64,000 nt of DNA, from contig NZ_VDMR01000001.1 of the NCBI RefSeq assembly GCF_006346315.1, positions 1,488,001 to 1,552,000 on the forward strand, read 5' to 3'. Every line of letters starts with the position of its first letter. The stretch's first letter is position 1. Shown here piece after piece: positions 59,875-64,000 of the stretch. The notes beneath the pieces are model-generated. The model had not been told where the DNA came from, did no database searches, and was given only the letters and a program-made list of their open reading frames with translations. A program made the translations under genes and the position numbers. This DNA is from Nocardioides litoris (GTDB taxonomy: Bacteria > Actinomycetota > Actinomycetes > Propionibacteriales > Nocardioidaceae).

Positions 59875-61640
59875 GGAACGGAGGCTATCTCAGATTTGAA
59901 CGCGTTCACATCACTCGGTGAGCCCCGGTCGTGGTCGCGGCGGCGGACTACGGCCCCGCCGGAGACGGCGAGCACGCCGACCAGCACCAGGGCCAGCGCC
60001 GGGGCGCCGACGGCCCACGGCGCGCGCTCGACGTACGGCGCCCCGTCGGCCAGGAGCAGCCCCCACTCCGGCGAGGGCCGGGCCGGGCCGAGACCGAGGA
60101 ACCCGAGGCCGGCCAGGGCCAGCACGACGGCCGGCAGGCGCAGCGCGGCGTGCCGGGCGACGGGACCGGCGACGGTCGGCAGCAGGTGGCGCCACACGAC
60201 CCGGGCCCGCCCGACCCCGAGCGTGGGCAGCACGGCCACGTGGGGCTGCGCCCGCGACTCGACGACGAGGGCGGCGGTGTGGGCGGCCAGCGGTGCCCAC
60301 GAGACCAGCAGGACCGCGGCCGCAGCGCCGGCCAGCGAGGGGCCGCTGACCGACGCGACGACGATGCCGACGACCACCGGCGGGGCGGCGTTGGCCACCT
60401 CGACCGGCCCGACCGACAGGCGCGGGGCCAGGCCCACCAGCAGCCCGACGGCCAGGCAGCACGCGGTGACGACGACCGCCGTGCCGACCGTGGTGACCGC
60501 CCCGTGCGCCACCCGGGCCAGCAGGTCGCGCCCGCTGGCGTCGGCGCCGAGCGGCAGCGACCACGACGGCGGGGCGAGCCGCGCGTGGTCCGAGGCGTAG
60601 GGGTCGCGCAGCAACCCGACCAGCACCACCGTGGCCAGCGCCGCGGCACACGCCAGGGGGAGCGCCCGCTCCCCCCGCCGCCGTACGACGACGGGCGCGG
60701 GCACCTGCAGCACGCCGGCCCTCAGCGCGGGGCCGAGCAGGGCCCGGCGGGCGGCCGCGGCCAGGAGGCCGACGAGGACGGCCAGCCCGAGCAGGGCCAG
60801 CACGCCCGCCTGGAGCGCGGGCAGGTCCTGCGCGGACGCCGCGCCGAGGGTGGCCCGGCCGAGCCCGGGCACGGCGAAGACCTCCTCCACGGCGACCGCA
60901 CCGCCGGTCAGCCCGACCACGACGAGCCCGGCCTGGGGGAGCACCGACGGCAGGGCGCGTCGCAGGACGGCGAGGGTGGTCTCTCTGTCGGTCCAGTCCG
61001 CCGCCCGCCACGTGCGCAGCCAGCGCTCGGCGAACACCGCGGTCACCGACTCGGCGGTGACCCGGCCGAGCAGGCCGCCGGCCGGCACCCCGAGGGCGAG
61101 GGCGGGCAGGACGACCGAGGACAGCCCGGACCAGCCGTAGGGCGGGAACCACCCGAGCCACACCGCGCCGACCACGAGCAGCAGCAGGGCGAGGAGGAAC
61201 TCCGGCAGCGCGGTCAGCGCCGCCGCGCCGGCCCCGGAGCCGGCCGACGCCCGCCCCCGCAGCCCGCGCCGGACCGCCGGGGCGACGAGCAGCGCGGCGA
61301 CCACGAGGGCCACGACCGCGGCCCAGGCCATCAAGGTCAGCGAGACCGCCAGCGCGTCCAGCACCCCGGGGCCGACCTCGGCGCCGGAGATCCACGACCG
61401 CCCGAGGTCGCCGCGCACGACGCCGCCCCACCACTCGGTGGTCGTCGCGAGCGGGCCGCGGGCGAGACCGAGCTCGGCCCGCACGGAGGCGAGGGCCTCC
61501 GGGGTCGCCTCGCGGTCGGCGTACCGGGCGCGCAGGACGGTGTACTCCGGGCTGCGGCCCGAGAGCCACGGGAGGGCGCCGAGGAGGGCGAGCAGCCCGG
61601 CCAGGGCGCCCGCCCGCGACAGCGCGGTCAGGCCCCTCAC
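59871..61640 (-). CDS. Fused DppB-DppC-type ABC transporter permease
   Basis: A 589-residue protein that joins two oligopeptide/nickel-type permeases. The first half (about 1-300) is DppB-like (LRARYADREATPEALASVR, SWISGAEVGPG, EEVFAVPGLGRATL). The second (about 320-580) is DppC-like (LPLGADASGRDLLARVAHGA, APPVVVGIVVASV, VWRHLLPTVAGPVARHAALRLP). These are normally separate genes. The GTG start overlaps the stop of the substrate-binding protein, and the stop overlaps the next gene. Confidence 0.88.
   Translation of the reverse strand: MRGLTALSRAGALAGLLALLGALPWLSGRSPEYTVLRARYADREATPEALASVRAELGLARGPLATTTEWWGGVVRGDLGRSWISGAEVGPGVLDALAVSLTLMAWAAVVALVVAALLVAPAVRRGLRGRASAGSGAGAAALTALPEFLLALLLLVVGAVWLGWFPPYGWSGLSSVVLPALALGVPAGGLLGRVTAESVTAVFAERWLRTWRAADWTDRETTLAVLRRALPSVLPQAGLVVVGLTGGAVAVEEVFAVPGLGRATLGAASAQDLPALQAGVLALLGLAVLVGLLAAAARRALLGPALRAGVLQVPAPVVVRRRGERALPLACAAALATVVLVGLLRDPYASDHARLAPPSWSLPLGADASGRDLLARVAHGAVTTVGTAVVVTACCLAVGLLVGLAPRLSVGPVEVANAAPPVVVGIVVASVSGPSLAGAAAAVLLVSWAPLAAHTAALVVESRAQPHVAVLPTLGVGRARVVWRHLLPTVAGPVARHAALRLPAVVLALAGLGFLGLGPARPSPEWGLLLADGAPYVERAPWAVGAPALALVLVGVLAVSGGAVVRRRDHDRGSPSDVNAFKSEIASVP
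59893..59912. promoter_or_regulatory. Near-perfect 20-bp palindrome (possible operator)
   Basis: GATTTGAACGCGTTCACATC is palindromic apart from one pair; the core TGAACGCGTTCA (59897-59908) is perfect with the central CGCG typical of LacI-family operators. It lies inside the 3' end of the permease gene, 18 bp before the small membrane protein start. Confidence 0.4.
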
Positions 61641-63124
61641 GGCTCCAGGGTGGTCGAGGCCAGCACCAGCTCGCGCTCGCGGGGGTCGCGGGCGACGCCG
61701 CCGACCCCGGCGGCCTCGCCCTGGACCACCCGCTCGTGCAGCAGCGGGACGGCGGCGTCGCGGGCCAGGATCGCGGCCTCGGCGCGCATGATCGCGGCCT
61801 GCCGCTCCTCGCCGGCCGGGGTGCGGCCCGCCTCGGCGAGAAGCCGGTCGACCTCGCGGTCGCAGAACTGGGAGATGTTGAAGGACCCGTCGCAGGAGAA
61901 GTCGCTGACCAGGTAGGCCACCGGGTCGCCCGAGTCGAGCACGGTGGCACGGGAGAGGATGAAGACGTCGAAGGCGCCGTCGAGGGCGTCGGCCTCGATG
62001 TACTGGTACTCCCGCACGTCCTGGGTCACCTCGAAGCCCGCGGCCTCCAGCTCCTGCTCCACCAGCACCGCCACCTCGGGCAGCTCGGCCCGGTCGGTGA
62101 AGGTGCCCAGCGTGATCGGCACGCCGTCGACCCGGGCGGGCGCGGTGCGCTCCGGCTCCGCCCGCAGGTCGGCCGCCCACGGCAGCGCCGGGCCGAGCAG
62201 GCCGGCCGCGACGTCGGCGCGACCCTCGTAGACGTCGGCCACCAGCCGGGCCCGGTCGACCGCCTGCCGGGCCGCGGCCCGCACGGCGGGGTCGGCGAAC
62301 GGGCCCTCGGAGGTGTTGAGGTAGAGGGTGTTGGTCCGCGGCATCGGCACCTCGTGGACGAGGTCGGGGTCGACCTGGGCCGCCTGGCCGACCGGCACGG
62401 CCTCGACGACGTCGGCCTCGCCCGTGCGCAGCGCCGCCGCGCGGGCCGTGCCGTCGGGCACGTAGGCGACGTCGAGGCCGGACACCTGGGCGGGCTCGCC
62501 CCAGTAGTCCTCGAAGCGGTCCAGGGTGGCCCCGGAGGTGCCGTTGCTCGCGACCAGCTCGAAGGGGCCGGTGCCCGTGCCGACCGGGTCGACCGGCCCG
62601 CCGTCGTACGCCGCGGGGGAGAGGATGGACAGCTGCGGGCTGGACAGCCGCTGGGGGAGCAGGGGGTCGGTGTCGCCGGTGCGGACCTCCACCACGCCGG
62701 CCTCCGGGCTCGTGACCTCGAGGTCGACACCGTCGAGGATGCGGGGCACCGGCGTAGAAGCTGCGGCCGCGGTCAAGGCGGTGACGACCGCCGCGGCGTC
62801 GAGCCCGGCGCCGTCGTGGAAGTGGACCCCGTCGCGGACCTCGAAGCGCCACGTACGGTCGTCGGTCTGCTCCCACGAGGTGGCCAGCGCGGGCCTGGCG
62901 AGGCCGTCGGCGTCGAGGCTCACCAGCGTCTCGGCCGTGCGCCAGCGGGACAGCTTGAACGCGTCGTCGCTGAACGGCGACAGGCCGGAGCGCGGGGGCT
63001 GGAGCATGGCGATCGAGAGCCGGTCGTCGCCCTCGGTCGCCTCCTCGCCGTCGCTCGGGACGCAGGCGGTCAGGGCGGCGACGCCGACGAGCAGCAGGCC
63101 GCCGGACAGGGACTTCAGGAGCAC
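61637..63124 (-). CDS. ABC transporter substrate-binding lipoprotein (family 5)
   Basis: A 495-residue solute-binding protein of the oligopeptide/nickel class. The lipobox LTAC places the acylated Cys at residue 21. TWRFEVRDGVHFHDG (about 92) and the DRARLVADVYEG region (about 290) are family features. It is tethered outside the membrane and delivers peptide, nickel or a similar ligand to the fused permease. The GTG overlaps the upstream ATPase by 10 bases. Confidence 0.88.
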   Translation of the reverse strand: MLLKSLSGGLLLVGVAALTACVPSDGEEATEGDDRLSIAMLQPPRSGLSPFSDDAFKLSRWRTAETLVSLDADGLARPALATSWEQTDDRTWRFEVRDGVHFHDGAGLDAAAVVTALTAAAASTPVPRILDGVDLEVTSPEAGVVEVRTGDTDPLLPQRLSSPQLSILSPAAYDGGPVDPVGTGTGPFELVASNGTSGATLDRFEDYWGEPAQVSGLDVAYVPDGTARAAALRTGEADVVEAVPVGQAAQVDPDLVHEVPMPRTNTLYLNTSEGPFADPAVRAAARQAVDRARLVADVYEGRADVAAGLLGPALPWAADLRAEPERTAPARVDGVPITLGTFTDRAELPEVAVLVEQELEAAGFEVTQDVREYQYIEADALDGAFDVFILSRATVLDSGDPVAYLVSDFSCDGSFNISQFCDREVDRLLAEAGRTPAGEERQAAIMRAEAAILARDAAVPLLHERVVQGEAAGVGGVARDPRERELVLASTTLEP

Positions 63125-63912
63125 AGGGGTTCCTCTCGGGTGGGGTCGGTGGTGCCAGGGGTGCCAGGGGTGACGGCGTCGAGCAGCGCGCGGGTGGCGG
63201 GGTGCTCGGGACGGGTGAGGAGGTCGGAGGTCGGGCGGTCCTCGACGACCCGCCCGGCGTCGACCACGACGGTGCGGCGGCCCAGGCGGGCCACCGCGCG
63301 CAGGTCGTGGGAGACCAGCAGGACGCCGAGGCCCTGGGTCTCGTGCAGCGAGGCCAGCAGCTCCAGGACCTGGTGGCGCCGGGGCAGGTCGAGCCCGCTG
63401 GTCGGCTCGTCGGCGAGCAGGAGACGCGGCCGGGTGGCCAGGGCGCGCGCGACCGCGACCCGCTGGGCCTGGCCGCCGGAGAGCTGGGCCGGGCGGCGGT
63501 CGCCCAGGTCGGGGTCGAGGCCGACCGCGGTGAGGGACTCGGCGACGCGGGCCTCGACGTCGCAGGACACGCGCAGCCGACGCAGGGGGTCGGCCACCAG
63601 GTCGCGCACCCGCCAGCGCGGGTCGAGGGAGCCGGCCGGGTCCTGGGCGACGTACTGGACGGCGCGCCGGAACTCCCGGGTGCGGGAGCCCGCCCGCTGC
63701 TCGACGCCGCCCCAGGCGACCGAGCCGGCATCGGGGCGACGCAGGCCGAGGAGGGCGTGCACGAGGGTCGACTTGCCCGAGCCCGACCGGCCGACGACGC
63801 CGACCGCCTCGCCGGCGGCCACCGTGAGGTCGACCCCGTCCAGCGCCGTCGTGCGCCGACCGCCCCGGCCGTGCACGACGCGGAGGCCCCGTGCCTGGAG
63901 GACCGGGGTCAC
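63115..63912 (-). CDS. ABC transporter ATP-binding protein (DppF-like)
   Basis: A 265-residue ATPase. Walker A is GRSGSGKST (about 41), the Q-loop follows in YVAQDPAGSLDPRW, the signature is LSGGQAQRVAVA (about 143), Walker B is LLLADEPTSGLD (about 164) and the H-loop is VSHDL (about 200). The C-terminal HPATRALLDAV is typical of the oligopeptide-transporter ATPases. The GTG overlaps the stop of a second ATPase gene that runs out of the window. Confidence 0.9.
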   Translation of the reverse strand: MTPVLQARGLRVVHGRGGRRTTALDGVDLTVAAGEAVGVVGRSGSGKSTLVHALLGLRRPDAGSVAWGGVEQRAGSRTREFRRAVQYVAQDPAGSLDPRWRVRDLVADPLRRLRVSCDVEARVAESLTAVGLDPDLGDRRPAQLSGGQAQRVAVARALATRPRLLLADEPTSGLDLPRRHQVLELLASLHETQGLGVLLVSHDLRAVARLGRRTVVVDAGRVVEDRPTSDLLTRPEHPATRALLDAVTPGTPGTTDPTREEPLCS

Positions 63913-64000
63913 CAGGCGTCCTCGAGCAGCCGGTGGTGGCGGACGAGCTCGCGCGCGGCCGGGTGGCGGGGCGCGGCGAGGAGGGTGGCGAGAGGTGCGT
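63909..64000 (-). CDS. ABC transporter ATP-binding protein, C-terminal fragment
   Basis: The minus-strand frame entering from the right edge ends HPAARELVRHHRLLEDAW at a TGA (63911-63909) that overlaps the next ATPase start. The HPAAREL stretch is the usual end of DppD-type ATPases. Position before the DppF-like gene in an oligopeptide-type operon supports this. Most of the gene lies outside the window. Confidence 0.7.
   Translation of the reverse strand, partial: APLATLLAAPRHPAARELVRHHRLLEDAW

Overview
The window is a 64 kb piece of a very GC-rich (over 70 percent) actinobacterial chromosome. Several things point to Nocardioides or a close relative in the Propionibacteriales: the codon use with many GTG starts, start/stop overlaps of the GTGA and ATGA type, families of short palindromic intergenic repeats, and orthologues of most genes of the Mycobacterium/Rhodococcus cholesterol catabolic regulon. 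Gene calls rest on reading the translations and motifs. No database search was run.

Steroid uptake and degradation dominate the first 53 kb. Positions 2-9623 hold most of an mce4 locus (yrbE4A tail, yrbE4B, mce4A-F and two Mce-associated proteins), the steroid importer. It is followed by a ferredoxin reductase, a 3-Cys ferredoxin (FdxD type) and two steroid/3-hydroxyacyl-type SDR dehydrogenases (9692-12575). The regulator kstR (13590-14258) is followed by a divergent glycosyltransferase/methyltransferase/prenyltransferase-fold cluster, two opposing genes (a broken ORF and a methyltransferase) and fadE34 (18800-20917). At 29458-34216 lies the complete propionyl side-chain module: a fused FadE28-FadE29-like dehydrogenase, a split ChsH2, ChsH1 and Ltp2. 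At 46872-52365 lie hsd4B and kstD facing hsaE-hsaG-hsaF. Five near-perfect KstR boxes (9634, 14351, 18756, 29432, 49506) tie these loci together, and a KstR2-type palindrome at 22916 precedes a wax ester synthase/DGAT gene next to a LipC-like esterase.

Between these loci are accessory and housekeeping genes. A retron-like reverse transcriptase (24506-25816) is preceded on its own strand by a 171-nt segment closed by a perfect 13-bp inverted repeat, the layout of an msr-msd RNA. A SatD-like gene and its membrane partner follow a regular four-half-site operator array (34212-34260). 38-44 kb holds a photolyase-related protein that lacks three of four Fe-S cysteines, a 2'-5' RNA ligase-like protein, a free-standing LanC-like protein and a YceH-methyltransferase fusion. 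An osmC/ohrR pair shares a palindromic operator.

The last 11 kb returns to core functions: spo0M, recX, recA with an SOS box plus a PafBC/RecA-NDp-type promoter, a phosphoribosyltransferase, PPK2, a HipA-like kinase with a DUF3037 partner, and a compact oligopeptide/nickel-type ABC transporter operon with a fused permease that runs off the right end.

No tRNA, rRNA, CRISPR array, transposase or prophage gene was recognised. The only stretch above 300 bases without a gene is 13097-13589, which holds two inverted copies of a roughly 130-nt repeat and a hairpin.
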